Counted from the stretch's first letter, positions 16,789 to 26,694 are shown. The stretch: 64,000 nt of DNA from an uncultured Pelagibacteraceae bacterium (GCA_902614975.1 CACMND010000003.1:62001-126000); one strand, 5' to 3'. Numbers and translations: made by a program. Notes: a model not told the origin generated them from the letters alone.

Positions 16789-17946
16789 TTGAAAAAAATT
16801 ATTTCAGAAAAAAATCCAGAATTAGTTACAAGAAAAGATAACAAAGCTCAATGGAATCTCCCAAATAAAAGGAGGTTGGGTTTTAGAAATTTATATAAAA
16901 TTAATAGATATGGAATATACCTTAGATCAGATTTTGTTTTAAAATTAAAAAAAAAAATTAATAAGAGAATTGGTAAATTATCTTCTGTAAAAAAGGTAAC
17001 TAAAAATAAAGCTTTTTGCTCTTTAATAGTTGGTAAAGATCAGGATATTTTATTCGAGCAGTACGCGAAGGACTTTTCTACAAATCAGCCTCAAACAATT
17101 ATGTCAATTACAAAAATGTTTATACATTTATTTGTGGGAGAACTGATAGACAGAAAACTAATTAACTTAAATAAGAAAATTTCATTTTACTTGCCAAAAA
17201 TTGGCAGTGGTTATGCAAATGCAAAAGTAAAAGACGTTTTAGATATGAACATTGTAAATCTATATAGCGAAGATTATACAAAAGCTTATTCGTCTTCATT
17301 TTTACATGAGCCTGTGGGAGGATGGAGACTACCGATTAAAGGCAAAAACATTCAAAGCCAGGAACAATATTTAAATTCAATTAAATCTTTAAAAAGCAGA
17401 GATTTAAAAAATTATACCGATCTGGCGCATTATAAATCAGCTAATACCGATGTTATTGGACTAATTGTAGAAAAAGTAAGTAAAAAAAGTTTAAGACAAT
17501 GGCTGTTGGAAACAGTTGAAGCAACAGGATTTGAAGAAGGATTGTATATAGGAACAGATAGATTTGGAACACCGTGGATGTCTGGAGGCGGAAGTTTAAT
17601 TACAAGAGATTTTTTAAGAATGGGTTTACTTTTTTCTAGGTTTGGAAAAGGTATAAATGGAAAAAATATTGGTTCTAAAACTTTTCTGAGTAAAACTATT
17701 AATAGTGAGGGACCCAAATACATTCAATTATCTAAAGATAAATTTGTCTGTTATGTTAATTCATTAATGAAATGCGGTAACTGGATTGGTCACTCTGGTT
17801 ATGGGGGCCAATTTTTAGGAATAAATTTGAAAACAAAAGTTGTTGCTGCGTTTTTTTCTGTCTTAGAGACTAAATCTGCAACAAATGAAAAATATAAAAA
17901 AGATATGGTAAATATGATAGACCAAATAATTAGTAAAGATTACTAA
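16789..17946 (+). CDS. Serine hydrolase, class C beta-lactamase-like family
   Basis: The 385-aa protein has the S-x-x-K nucleophile in SITKMFIHL (about residue 106), a Tyr motif region in HYKSANTDVIG, and the C-terminal triad equivalent in GHSGYGGQFLG. The start is a TTG 11 nt after msrA; no in-frame ATG occurs before the catalytic Ser. There is no signal peptide, so a cytoplasmic esterase or amidase is more likely than an antibiotic-inactivating enzyme. It converges with the second homocysteine methyltransferase, with 1 nt between stops. Confidence 0.78.
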   Translation: MKKIISEKNPELVTRKDNKAQWNLPNKRRLGFRNLYKINRYGIYLRSDFVLKLKKKINKRIGKLSSVKKVTKNKAFCSLIVGKDQDILFEQYAKDFSTNQPQTIMSITKMFIHLFVGELIDRKLINLNKKISFYLPKIGSGYANAKVKDVLDMNIVNLYSEDYTKAYSSSFLHEPVGGWRLPIKGKNIQSQEQYLNSIKSLKSRDLKNYTDLAHYKSANTDVIGLIVEKVSKKSLRQWLLETVEATGFEEGLYIGTDRFGTPWMSGGGSLITRDFLRMGLLFSRFGKGINGKNIGSKTFLSKTINSEGPKYIQLSKDKFVCYVNSLMKCGNWIGHSGYGGQFLGINLKTKVVAAFFSVLETKSATNEKYKKDMVNMIDQIISKDY

Positions 17947-17947
17947 T

Positions 17948-18931
17948 TTAAGAAAATTTTGTTATCAAGGATTTTAAATGTTTATCTGTGACGCCACAAC
18001 AACCCCCAATAATTTTTACCTGATCGTCTATTAACTCAGAACATTTATCAACAAATTCAATTTCATTTTCAGTTATTAATGCTTGCATAGTACTCGTGTC
18101 AAATTTATGAATTTCTGGATAGAACATAATTGGCCCATTCCAATTTGATTTTAAAACTTTCATTCCCTCTTTTGTATCAATAAACCAACTATGCATAATG
18201 CCATAAACATCTCCACCGATAGATTTGAGTGAATTAATTATTTCAGCGAAATTTATAATTTTATCTTCAGGAAGGAATCTTGGCTCATCAGGATATTTTA
18301 AAGGGTCATATATAATAGATCTCTCTTTTTCAGCTCTAAAATTTCTACCTACTACGGTTTCATCAAACTTACTTATGCAGCAACTTAATCCAACCCAGAC
18401 AGGTAAACCTGTTTCCAAAGCTGCATTAAGCAAAATTTTAGCATGGTCAATATCTAAAAGCATTTCAAGAATAAGCACTTCGACTCCCTCTTCTTTTAAT
18501 ACCTTCGCTTGTTCTTTATAATTTTTTTCTTCTTTTGCAAATGATGGTACAAATTTTGTGTCAGGTCTAAATTCATTTTCAGCCAAAGCTAAATATGTTG
18601 ACATGCTTCCAGCAATTTTAATTTTTTTTCCAGAATTTTTGACTGCTTGTCTTGCTAACTTAACTGTATCAATGTTAATTTTTATAGTTTGATCTCCTAA
18701 ATTTGAAGGCTCAAGACAATGTCTTGCAGTTCCAAAAGTATTGGTTGTTATCATATCACATCCGGCGTTTATATGACTTTCGTGTACTTTGATTACTATT
18801 TCTGGTGAAAAAACATTTGCTAAACCAGAAAAAGCTGGTCCCATTTTTCCACCAAGTCTTTGAATTTCTGAACCTGTTCCACCATCTAAGAAGACTTTTT
18901 TTTTTGATTTCAATAATTCATTAATATCCAT
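17948..18931 (-). CDS. Second homocysteine S-methyltransferase family protein
   Basis: The 327-aa protein has the same barrel (FLDGGTGSEIQRLG, TTNTFGTARH) and the zinc Cys set (GLSCCIS, then GGCCGV near the C-terminus) as the gene at 15393. The sequences are clearly different, so this is not a recent duplication. An insertion around VVGRNFRAEKERSIIYDP distinguishes it. Its ATG overlaps the stop of the upstream EamA transporter (TAATG), which suggests the transporter moves a compound related to its methyl donor or product. Confidence 0.8.
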   Translation of the reverse strand: MDINELLKSKKKVFLDGGTGSEIQRLGGKMGPAFSGLANVFSPEIVIKVHESHINAGCDMITTNTFGTARHCLEPSNLGDQTIKINIDTVKLARQAVKNSGKKIKIAGSMSTYLALAENEFRPDTKFVPSFAKEEKNYKEQAKVLKEEGVEVLILEMLLDIDHAKILLNAALETGLPVWVGLSCCISKFDETVVGRNFRAEKERSIIYDPLKYPDEPRFLPEDKIINFAEIINSLKSIGGDVYGIMHSWFIDTKEGMKVLKSNWNGPIMFYPEIHKFDTSTMQALITENEIEFVDKCSELIDDQVKIIGGCCGVTDKHLKSLITKFS

Positions 18932-19833
18932 TATGCTAATTTCTTCTCTGACTTTGGAACATATACAACTTCAATTACACCACCAAGAATTATTAGAATA
19001 CTACCTATTGTTTCTCTCCAACCAAAAGGTTCATTTGTTAAAATACTAGCACTAACAACACCAACAATTATTTCGGCTAAAAATAAAATAGATGATAAGC
19101 CTGCTCCTAATTTACTTGGAGCCCAAAAGATTATTACCCCTGTAGGAATAAAATAAAATATCGAGATAAGTAATAAAAAAGTGGACATTGACATGATAAC
19201 CTCCACTGATGGAACTGGTCCTAAATAATCTACTAAGAATAACCCAATAGGTATACTGGCTAAACCTCCATAAAAAAAGAATGTGAATATAATTGGAAAA
19301 ACGCCATCAGTTTTAATTATTTCCATTCTAATTAAACCAGCACCAAATAGTGCACCTCCAGCAAGAGCCAACCAATCCCCTGCATTTTGAGGTAACGGAA
19401 TTATATTCTCTTGACTGAATACAATCCATAAACCTCCTAATGCTAAACCTAATGTGATTACCCTCTTCCAACCAAATTTCTTTTTTAAAAATATAATTTC
19501 AAATATTGTTGTCCAAACAGGTATCATGTAAAACATGATTAATGCTTTAACTACATCAGTAAGAAGAAAGCTAAGAGCATAACAAACAAATCCACTTCCA
19601 ACAAAAAAACCAGTGAGAGGAAATTCCAATCCAATAGACTTTCCTTTTATAACTCTCCAAATTGCGACTGGTGATAATATTAATATTCCAACCGCCATTT
19701 GAGATATTGTTCCCCAGCCACCAGTCAAACCTCCATCTTCTAGTATTCTTTGAGGTAACCAATAAATTCCCCATGAACCAGCAGCAATAGCTAATGCAAA
19801 TGAAATTTTAAAATGATGAGGGTGTCTGGTCAT
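18931..19833 (-). CDS. EamA/DMT-family transporter
   Basis: The 300-aa protein has about ten hydrophobic segments in two EamA repeats. It is one of four DMT-superfamily transporters in the window (also 22488, 35558 and 57988). These are inner-membrane carriers of metabolites or amino acids, often exporters. It is co-translated with the homocysteine methyltransferase downstream and lies 2 nt after the amidase. Direction and substrate are unknown. Confidence 0.85.
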   Translation of the reverse strand: MTRHPHHFKISFALAIAAGSWGIYWLPQRILEDGGLTGGWGTISQMAVGILILSPVAIWRVIKGKSIGLEFPLTGFFVGSGFVCYALSFLLTDVVKALIMFYMIPVWTTIFEIIFLKKKFGWKRVITLGLALGGLWIVFSQENIIPLPQNAGDWLALAGGALFGAGLIRMEIIKTDGVFPIIFTFFFYGGLASIPIGLFLVDYLGPVPSVEVIMSMSTFLLLISIFYFIPTGVIIFWAPSKLGAGLSSILFLAEIIVGVVSASILTNEPFGWRETIGSILIILGGVIEVVYVPKSEKKLA

Positions 19834-19835
19834 TA

Positions 19836-21248
19836 TTATTCCGTTAATTCTGGTTTAAATTTTGAAAAGTTAAAAATTTCTTCATAAGATTTGGCAAAGT
19901 TAATTAGTTTATTATCTTCTTTAACATTTGCTATAATCTGCATTCCCATTGGTAGCCCTTTATTATTAAAACCAACTGGAATAGATATAGTTGGCAAACC
20001 AAGCAAACTTGATAATGTATAGACTTCCATATATCTATGATAAGTGTCAATTTTATTATCATTGATAAATTCTGGATTGTTTAGGTTCTTTTCAAAAGGA
20101 AATAGTTGAGCCGAAGGTAATGCTAAAAAATCATAATGTTTAAATAGGTTTTGTATTTTATCCATATATTTATTTCTTATTTCTATTGCTTTTAAAACAT
20201 CGTTTGTTTTGATGCTTTTCCCTTTTTCATATTCCCAATATGCTTGAGAAGGTAATTCATTTAAATTTTTTAAATTATATAACAAAAAGTTTTCATACAA
20301 AAATTTGGCTCTTAATATTGTCCAAGAATACCACAATTCTTCTAAATTAATTTCAGTTTTTAAATCTTCAATATTTAAATTATTTGACTGTAATTTTTTT
20401 AAAATATTTTCACATAAGTCGATGATTCCATCTTCATACTTATATTGTTCGTTTAGATCAATGCACCATCCAATTTTTAAATCTGAAAGTTTTTTAATAT
20501 TTATATCTTCAAGATCGAAAGATAATTTATCCTTTACATTCTTCCCTTTTATATAGTTAAATAAAAATTCCATGTCATTGGGAGTCCTAGCAAAACATCC
20601 AGTTGTAGATATTAAAGGAAAATCTTTTAAATTTTTAATTTCAAATCTATCTTCTGCAATCGCACCAGGTGTTGGTCTTAATCCATAAATATTTGCAAAT
20701 GCTGCTGGGTTTCTACAAGATCCCATCATATCTGTACCATCTGCAAATGGAATTAAATTTGCTGCAACAGCTGCTGCTGCACCACCAGAAGACCCTCCCG
20801 CTGACTTACTATAATCATAAACATTGGAGGTGGGTCCATAAACTCTGTTAGTAGTATGACAACCAACAGCAAATTCAGAGAGATTTGTTTTACCAATTAA
20901 AATTGCGTTTTTTTTATAATTATCTACTAATAAAGAGTTCTGTTTTGGGATATTTTTTAATAACTCTTTATATCCATAACAAGTTACCTCATTTTTAATA
21001 TCAAATAATTCTTTAACAGCAATTGGAAGACCATAAATATCATCTTTATCATTATCACTATTAAAATTTTCATCTTTTAATTTTGCTTCTTCAGTAATTT
21101 TTGTTTCATCTATATGTGAAATAATAGCATTTAATTTTGGATTGAATTTTTTTATTCTATCTAAATAGAAATTTAGTACCTCTATTATTTTAATTTCTCT
21201 TTTTTTTATTTTTGAAATTATTTGATGGACAGAAAAATTCTCAAGCAC
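19836..21248 (-). CDS. Amidase signature-family hydrolase
   Basis: The 470-aa protein has the Ser-cisSer-Lys triad of the amidase signature family: Lys in PIAVKELFDI, the GGSSGGAAAAVA loop and the Ser region of GTDMMGSCRNPAAF. The canonical GTDxGGSIRxPA is altered to GTDMMGSCRNPA. The start is GTG at 21248, with an in-frame stop immediately upstream. It heads a group with an EamA transporter and a homocysteine methyltransferase, 10 nt downstream of the Fe-alcohol dehydrogenase. GatA is unlikely because no GatB or GatC is adjacent. Confidence 0.85.
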   Translation of the reverse strand: MLENFSVHQIISKIKKREIKIIEVLNFYLDRIKKFNPKLNAIISHIDETKITEEAKLKDENFNSDNDKDDIYGLPIAVKELFDIKNEVTCYGYKELLKNIPKQNSLLVDNYKKNAILIGKTNLSEFAVGCHTTNRVYGPTSNVYDYSKSAGGSSGGAAAAVAANLIPFADGTDMMGSCRNPAAFANIYGLRPTPGAIAEDRFEIKNLKDFPLISTTGCFARTPNDMEFLFNYIKGKNVKDKLSFDLEDINIKKLSDLKIGWCIDLNEQYKYEDGIIDLCENILKKLQSNNLNIEDLKTEINLEELWYSWTILRAKFLYENFLLYNLKNLNELPSQAYWEYEKGKSIKTNDVLKAIEIRNKYMDKIQNLFKHYDFLALPSAQLFPFEKNLNNPEFINDNKIDTYHRYMEVYTLSSLLGLPTISIPVGFNNKGLPMGMQIIANVKEDNKLINFAKSYEEIFNFSKFKPELTE

Positions 21249-21258
21249 TTAATTAAAC

Positions 21259-22449
21259 CTATCTTGCTTGTCTAATACTCTCTAAAACTAAAGTCTTGAC
21301 CTCATCTAATGATGCCTTTTTAGGATTTTGTCCATAAGCTTGGTCTAACATTGATTTCTTTGCTATTCTCTCTTGGCAATCTTCTGGTACTCCTAATTCA
21401 TTTAATCCTTTAGGGATTTTTAATCTATCTAGAATTATATTTAAGTTGTCTTGAAAACTTTCAATTGAATGGTTTTCAAATTGCATAGCCTCTGACATTC
21501 TTTTTACTTTTTCTTCTAATCCAGGTAAATTATATTTCATGACTGCAGGAAGTATAATTGCATTAGTCAATCCATGATGTGTATTATATTCAGCACCAAC
21601 CATGTGCGAAATTGCATGAACTAAACCTAGGCCTTTTAAGAAAGCTATTCCACCCAAATAAGATCCAATAATCATTCCTCCTCTCGCTAAAAGATTATCA
21701 GGTTCTTCGACAGCTGCATAAAGTGATTTTGAAATTAAATTTAAACTTTCTAATGCAGAACCATCACAAAGTGGATGAAACATAGGAACACTATAACCTT
21801 CAATTGCATGTATCATTGCATCTATACCGGTCCAAGCAGTAAGATTTGCTGGTAATTTTAAAGTTAGCTCTGGATCTACTAAAGCTAAACATGGTCGGGC
21901 ATCTGGGTGCCATAAACAAAATTTCATTCCTTTTTCAAGATGAGTGACCATGGCAGTGACTTCTGTTTCAGCACCTGTTCCTGCTGTAGTTGGAATAGTA
22001 ATTATTTTTGGAAAAGGATTTTCCATAGTTAGTTTTGGCGGCTCTTTTTCAAATTCAAAATCCCATAAAGGCACACCGCTATCAACTGTAAGAGAAATTG
22101 CTTTTCCTCCATCCATTGCACTTCCACCGCCTATTGCAATTATTGCATCATGATTGCCTTCACGAAATTTTTTACATCCAGAATCTATTTCATCATCTCT
22201 AGGATTTGGCGATATATTTGAATAAATATCTGATTTGATTTTTGAGTCATTAAGTAAATTTTGTAAATCACTTATAAATGGTAAATTTACACTACCACTA
22301 TCAGTAACGATTAATGCATTATTTATTTTAAAATTTTTACAAAAATTTCCAATTTCTTTAAATCTTCCAGGTCCATAAGCTGTAAAAGTTGGGAATGTCC
22401 AATCCTGATTATTTAATAAAAATTCTTCATTAAGCTTAAAATTTTGCAT
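21259..22449 (-). CDS. Iron-containing alcohol dehydrogenase
   Basis: The 396-aa protein belongs to the Fe-ADH family. GGGSAMDGGK binds NAD(P), and the metal ligands are seen in TGIDAMIHAIEGY (Asp and His), GLVHAISH and NTHHGLTNA. It reversibly oxidises an alcohol to an aldehyde. It is the first gene of a minus-strand group with the amidase 10 nt downstream. Upstream is a 38-bp gap to a divergent EamA gene. Confidence 0.9.
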   Translation of the reverse strand: MQNFKLNEEFLLNNQDWTFPTFTAYGPGRFKEIGNFCKNFKINNALIVTDSGSVNLPFISDLQNLLNDSKIKSDIYSNISPNPRDDEIDSGCKKFREGNHDAIIAIGGGSAMDGGKAISLTVDSGVPLWDFEFEKEPPKLTMENPFPKIITIPTTAGTGAETEVTAMVTHLEKGMKFCLWHPDARPCLALVDPELTLKLPANLTAWTGIDAMIHAIEGYSVPMFHPLCDGSALESLNLISKSLYAAVEEPDNLLARGGMIIGSYLGGIAFLKGLGLVHAISHMVGAEYNTHHGLTNAIILPAVMKYNLPGLEEKVKRMSEAMQFENHSIESFQDNLNIILDRLKIPKGLNELGVPEDCQERIAKKSMLDQAYGQNPKKASLDEVKTLVLESIRQAR

Positions 22450-22487
22450 AATATTTTAAAAACTTATACTAATTTCAATATTATTAA

Positions 22488-23420
22488 ATGAAAATTTCAT
22501 CTGAAAAAACAGATCTAAAAAAAACATATTTAGCAATTGCTACAATGCTCTTAGCAATTTTATGTATAGATCTTTACATGGTTATTATTAAATTTTTAGG
22601 TGATGAATACTCAATAATTCAATTAACTTTATTTAGAAATGTAGCAGCAATTATACCTTTGTTATTATTGATCTTATTCACAAATGAATTTTCAACAATA
22701 TTCAAAAACTTAGGAAATAAGTTTTTGATATTGAGTTGCTTGAGAGGAATATGTTTTCTTTCTATGAATGTATTCATTTTTATCTCAGTAGTAAATCTGG
22801 AATTTGCAACAGCAATGACGCTAACCTTTTCGTCACCTTTCTTCATAGTAATACTATCAATAATTTTATTGAGTGAAAAAATTGGTATTTACAGATGGTC
22901 AGCAGTTATAATTGGTTTTATTGGTGTGGTTATGATAATGAAACCAACAAGTGAAATTTTTAGTTTGTACTCAATTTTTCCAATTCTAACCGCTATAGCA
23001 TGGGCTTTCACTGTCATAATTTTAAAATTCATTCAAGGCAATCATTCAACTGCAAAAATTCAGTTATACACATTAATATTTAATGTCATTGGTGGTTTAC
23101 TTTTATTTTTTGTAACTACAGGACATGTTGAAATTAAAAATTTTAAAGATTTTATTTTGATGACAATGACTGGAGTTTTGGGTGGTACAGCAGCAATATT
23201 GTTTATTTATTCTTACCGTTTAATTTCAGCAAGTAAAATAGCTTCATTTGAGTATCTTGGTATACCGTCATCTTTTATTCTTGGTTGGATTTTCTTTAAT
23301 GAAGCTCCATGGAGCCAACTATTTCCTGGAGTAATAGTAATTATTTTTGCTGGTATGATTATTATATGGAGAGATAATATTAAAAAGAAATCAATAGAAG
23401 GTAATAAGCAAATTTATTGA
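22488..23420 (+). CDS. EamA/DMT-family transporter
   Basis: The 310-aa polytopic membrane protein has two EamA repeats, with the RWSAVIIGFIGVVMIMKP motif at the end of the first. It is closely similar in layout to the 35558 gene (RWSAIVVGFIGVLIVLNP). It overlaps the convergent proV by 7 nt. The substrate is unknown. Confidence 0.85.
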   Translation: MKISSEKTDLKKTYLAIATMLLAILCIDLYMVIIKFLGDEYSIIQLTLFRNVAAIIPLLLLILFTNEFSTIFKNLGNKFLILSCLRGICFLSMNVFIFISVVNLEFATAMTLTFSSPFFIVILSIILLSEKIGIYRWSAVIIGFIGVVMIMKPTSEIFSLYSIFPILTAIAWAFTVIILKFIQGNHSTAKIQLYTLIFNVIGGLLLFFVTTGHVEIKNFKDFILMTMTGVLGGTAAILFIYSYRLISASKIASFEYLGIPSSFILGWIFFNEAPWSQLFPGVIVIIFAGMIIIWRDNIKKKSIEGNKQIY

Positions 23421-24460
23421 TTTGATCTCATAGATTTCATTACTATTACTCTATCTATCTCACCTAATAGCTTTCCACTTTCATTACAAACTACTGGATA
23501 AGTTTTATCATTATCAATTAGCCTATCTATTAAGTTTTCAATTTTAGAATTATCTAAAATATTATCTTTTCCATTCTCAAATAAATTTTTTGTTTCATTG
23601 CAGCACTCAGTTCTCATGACTTTGCCTGCACTTAATACTTTATATTTAGGAACATCTTCACAAAAATCTTTAACATATTGATCTTTCGGATTAGATACAA
23701 TTTCTTCAGGTGTACCTACTTGAGAAACTTCTCCATCTTTCATAATTGCTATGTGGTCTCCCATTTTAATTGCCTCTAAAAAGTCGTGAGTTATAAATAC
23801 CATAGTTTTTTGAAGCTTTTCTTGGATCTTTAAAAGCTCATCTTGCATCTCTCTTCTAATCAAAGGATCCAATGCTGAAAAAGGTTCATCAAAAATTAAT
23901 ATTTCAGGATCCACAGCTAGTGCTCTTGCAAGTCCTACCCTTTGCTGCATACCTCCAGATAATTCTCTTGGATAATTATTATGCCAACCATCTAAGCCAA
24001 CCATTTTTAAAACTTCCATTGACTTTTCTGTTCTTATATCTTTTTTTGTTCCCCTTACTTCTAATCCATAACCAATATTTTCTAGTACTGTTCTATGAGG
24101 AAATAAACCAAAATGTTGGAAAACCATGCTCATTTTATTTCTTCTTAATTCTAATAATTCACTTGCACTCATTTTTGTAACTTCAACATCATCCATTTTC
24201 ACTATGCCAGCTGTTGGTTCAATCAATCGCGAAATACATCTAACTAGTGTTGATTTTCCACTACCAGATAATCCCATTACTACAAATGTTTCACCTTTTT
24301 GAATTGAGAAACTGACATCTTTTACAGCAACAACGTGTCCTGTCTTTTCTTGAACTTCCTTAATACTTAAATTTTTATCAAGGTTTTTAATAATTCTTTT
24401 TTCGTCTGGTCCAAATAACTTCCATATATTTGTACAGGTGATTTTTTGTTCTACAGACAT
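23414..24460 (-). CDS. proV: Betaine/proline-type ABC transporter ATPase ProV
   Basis: The 348-aa ATPase has Walker A GLSGSGKST, signature LSGGMQQRVGLARAL, Walker B ILIFDEPFSALD and an N-terminal extension typical of ProV/OpuAA. The C-terminal region (from about residue 280) is shortened relative to ProV with two full CBS domains, leaving a partial one. It is divergent from proW-proX, unlike the usual proVWX order, so both sides must be driven from the 77-bp gap. It energises uptake of a quaternary amine such as glycine betaine, carnitine or butyrobetaine. Confidence 0.88.
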   Translation of the reverse strand: MSVEQKITCTNIWKLFGPDEKRIIKNLDKNLSIKEVQEKTGHVVAVKDVSFSIQKGETFVVMGLSGSGKSTLVRCISRLIEPTAGIVKMDDVEVTKMSASELLELRRNKMSMVFQHFGLFPHRTVLENIGYGLEVRGTKKDIRTEKSMEVLKMVGLDGWHNNYPRELSGGMQQRVGLARALAVDPEILIFDEPFSALDPLIRREMQDELLKIQEKLQKTMVFITHDFLEAIKMGDHIAIMKDGEVSQVGTPEEIVSNPKDQYVKDFCEDVPKYKVLSAGKVMRTECCNETKNLFENGKDNILDNSKIENLIDRLIDNDKTYPVVCNESGKLLGEIDRVIVMKSMRSNQ

Positions 24461-24495
24461 TTTTAATAAATAATATTACCCCAAAAATAGACAAT

Positions 24496-24516
24496 ATTTT
24501 ACTTTAAATGTAAAAT
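24496..24516. promoter_or_regulatory. Inverted repeat in the proV/proW divergent promoter region
   Basis: ATTTTAC (24496-24502) and GTAAAAT (24510-24516) are perfect inverted repeats separated by 7 bp, placed in the 77-bp gap between the divergent proV and proW. The symmetry fits an operator for a dimeric regulator serving both directions; AT-richness lowers specificity. Confidence 0.35.
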
Positions 24517-24537
24517 TATTTATTTTAATTTGCGAAC

Positions 24538-26658
24538 ATGGCTACTAGAACTGATTTAATAAATAAATCAAATCAATCGAAAAACATAATAACTTATGTA
24601 ATTATTGGAGTTGTTTTTTTGGTAGCACTCTGGCTATCTACTCAAAGTGAAGGGCCTTCAAAATTTCCTAAAGAAGTCACTGATAAATTTACATTTACAG
24701 CTTGGGTGAACGATGGAGAAGATTATTTAAAAAAAAATTACAGATGGGTCACTAAAATTATAGCAAGCTATATAAAAGAAACTTACTATTTTTTAGAAGA
24801 CTTTTTGCTAGAGTCTCCTTGGATTTTAATAGCAGCAATAATTGTAATACCTTGCATAATTGCGGGTGGTTTGCGATTGGGAATTTACTCTTCTTTTGTA
24901 GTTTATTTTTGGGGAGCTACAGGAATGTGGGAACCATCCTTACAAACAGTGGCATTGATGGGTCTGTCAGTTTTATTATGTGTATTTTTTGGATTTATAC
25001 TGGGTGTCTTGTGTTCACAGAGTAATAGATTTGAAAATTTCATGAAGCCAGTACTAGATACTATGCAAGTAATGCCAGCATTTGTATATTTGTTCCCAGC
25101 ATTATTTTTTTTTGGGATAGGAGGCGCGCCAGCAATATTGGCTACCATGATATATGCAATGCCTCCAATAATAAGATTGACAAACACTGGTATAAGACAA
25201 GTGCCAGCTCAAACTATTGAGTCTGCAACTTCCTTTGGTTCAAGTAAACTTCAATTGTTATTTAAAATTAAAATTCCATTATCTTTACCAAGTATAATGA
25301 TGGGTATTAACCAAGTAATAATGATGGCATTGGCATTAGTGGTTCTTGCATGCTTTATAGGTGCCGAAGGTATTGGTGGCCAAGTTTGGCAAGCAATAAG
25401 AAGATTGGATGTTGGTTGGGCAATGGAAGGTGGGCTATGTATTTTATTTATGGCGATAATGTTTGATAGATTTAGTTTAGCGTTTAGTAAAGATGTAGAA
25501 AGACTTCCTTCAGATGTTCAAAGATTTTATTTACTTCCACAAAGTTGGGAAAAATATCAAATCGCAAAAATTTTAGAAATGCCGTTAAGTTTTGGAAATA
25601 AGATTTTAAAAATCATATGTCAAACAGTTACATCTGCTATAGCAATAGTATTTAGAGTTTTAGTTTCAATTTTTAATAAATCTACAGCTGAAAACATCGG
25701 TGAATTTATTAGCAAAAGATATTATGTTATTCCCTATTTTTTAGTTTTATTTCTAATTGCATTTATAGATCATTACTTTTTAGAAATAGGAACATTTCCA
25801 AAAGAATGGAAATTATCAATAAGACAACCAATTACAAATGCAGTAGAAAGCCTGACTGTAAATCCAGGATTTATTTCTTTTGCAAAAGGTTTAAGAGCAT
25901 TTGTTTATTTAAATTTGTTAAGACCTTTAGATGTTTTTCTAACTCAAATACCTTGGTGGTATACATTGGCAGTATTTTCGGCTTTAGGTTATGTAACTGT
26001 TGGAATAAGATTTGCAATAATTACTGCAGTACTTCTTCTATTCATTGGTGCATGTGGAATATGGACACAATCAATGATAACTTTATCCTCAGTACTTGTG
26101 TCTGTAGTGCTGTGTTTTGTTATAGGAGTTCCTCTTGGAATAATTGCATCGTACAATGAAAGATTTAGAAATATTCAGAACGTAGTGTTGGATGCAATGC
26201 AAACACTTCCTTATTTCTGTTATTTAATTCCTGTTCTAATGTTTTTTGGTGGTGGAACAGTGTCAGCTGTTCTTGCAACTGTAATATATTCAATTCCGCC
26301 AATAATTCGATTAACATCTCTAGGTTTAACACAGGTTTCTGGCACTTACTCTGAAGTATCGAGATCATTTGGTGGAACACTTATTCAAACATTAAATAAA
26401 GTTAAGTTCCCGTTAGCTATTCCAAGTTTAGTTATCGGATTTAATCAGACTGTAATTATGGCTTTTGCAATGCAAATAGTTACACCACTTATTGGTGGTA
26501 AGGGTTTAGGTTTAGAAGTATTTAATGGTCTTGCAAGATCTGATACTGGAAGAGGATTAGCAGCTGGTATCGGAATAGTATTACTGGCTATTATTATTGA
26601 TAGAATTACACTTGCGTGGACTAAGAAACAAAGAGAAGCTTTAGGCTTAATAAGCTAA
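24538..26658 (+). CDS. proW: Betaine-type ABC permease ProW with two fused permease domains
   Basis: The 706-aa protein contains two complete BPD_transp domains in tandem, roughly residues 90-330 and 460-700. Each has its own EAA-type loop (ATSFGSSKLQLLFKIKIPLSLPS and VSRSFGGTLIQTLNKVKFPLAIPS) and a matching DxMQxxPxFxYLxPxLxFFG stretch. A normal ProW is about 300-350 aa and works as a homodimer; this one carries both halves in one chain. The domains differ enough that the fusion is old. ProX follows, with a hairpin between them. Confidence 0.88.
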   Translation: MATRTDLINKSNQSKNIITYVIIGVVFLVALWLSTQSEGPSKFPKEVTDKFTFTAWVNDGEDYLKKNYRWVTKIIASYIKETYYFLEDFLLESPWILIAAIIVIPCIIAGGLRLGIYSSFVVYFWGATGMWEPSLQTVALMGLSVLLCVFFGFILGVLCSQSNRFENFMKPVLDTMQVMPAFVYLFPALFFFGIGGAPAILATMIYAMPPIIRLTNTGIRQVPAQTIESATSFGSSKLQLLFKIKIPLSLPSIMMGINQVIMMALALVVLACFIGAEGIGGQVWQAIRRLDVGWAMEGGLCILFMAIMFDRFSLAFSKDVERLPSDVQRFYLLPQSWEKYQIAKILEMPLSFGNKILKIICQTVTSAIAIVFRVLVSIFNKSTAENIGEFISKRYYVIPYFLVLFLIAFIDHYFLEIGTFPKEWKLSIRQPITNAVESLTVNPGFISFAKGLRAFVYLNLLRPLDVFLTQIPWWYTLAVFSALGYVTVGIRFAIITAVLLLFIGACGIWTQSMITLSSVLVSVVLCFVIGVPLGIIASYNERFRNIQNVVLDAMQTLPYFCYLIPVLMFFGGGTVSAVLATVIYSIPPIIRLTSLGLTQVSGTYSEVSRSFGGTLIQTLNKVKFPLAIPSLVIGFNQTVIMAFAMQIVTPLIGGKGLGLEVFNGLARSDTGRGLAAGIGIVLLAIIIDRITLAWTKKQREALGLIS

Positions 26659-26660
26659 GA

Positions 26661-26676
26661 CAAATAGTACTATTTG
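26661..26676. promoter_or_regulatory. 16-bp perfect palindrome after proW
   Basis: CAAATAGTACTATTTG is fully self-complementary and begins 3 bp after the proW stop. With mixed base content it is less likely to be chance than the all-A/T palindromes. It could be an operator for an internal proX promoter or an RNA hairpin. Confidence 0.35.
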
Positions 26677-26694
26677 CGTGGTTTACATACCAAT

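Noticed and set aside
23872-24180. 102-aa plus-strand ORF opposite proV
   Set aside because: Antisense shadow, Leu/Tyr-rich with no recognisable fold.
25806-26159. 117-aa plus-strand ORF inside proW
   Set aside because: It lies in an alternative frame of the second permease domain; composition is Cys/Asn-rich noise.
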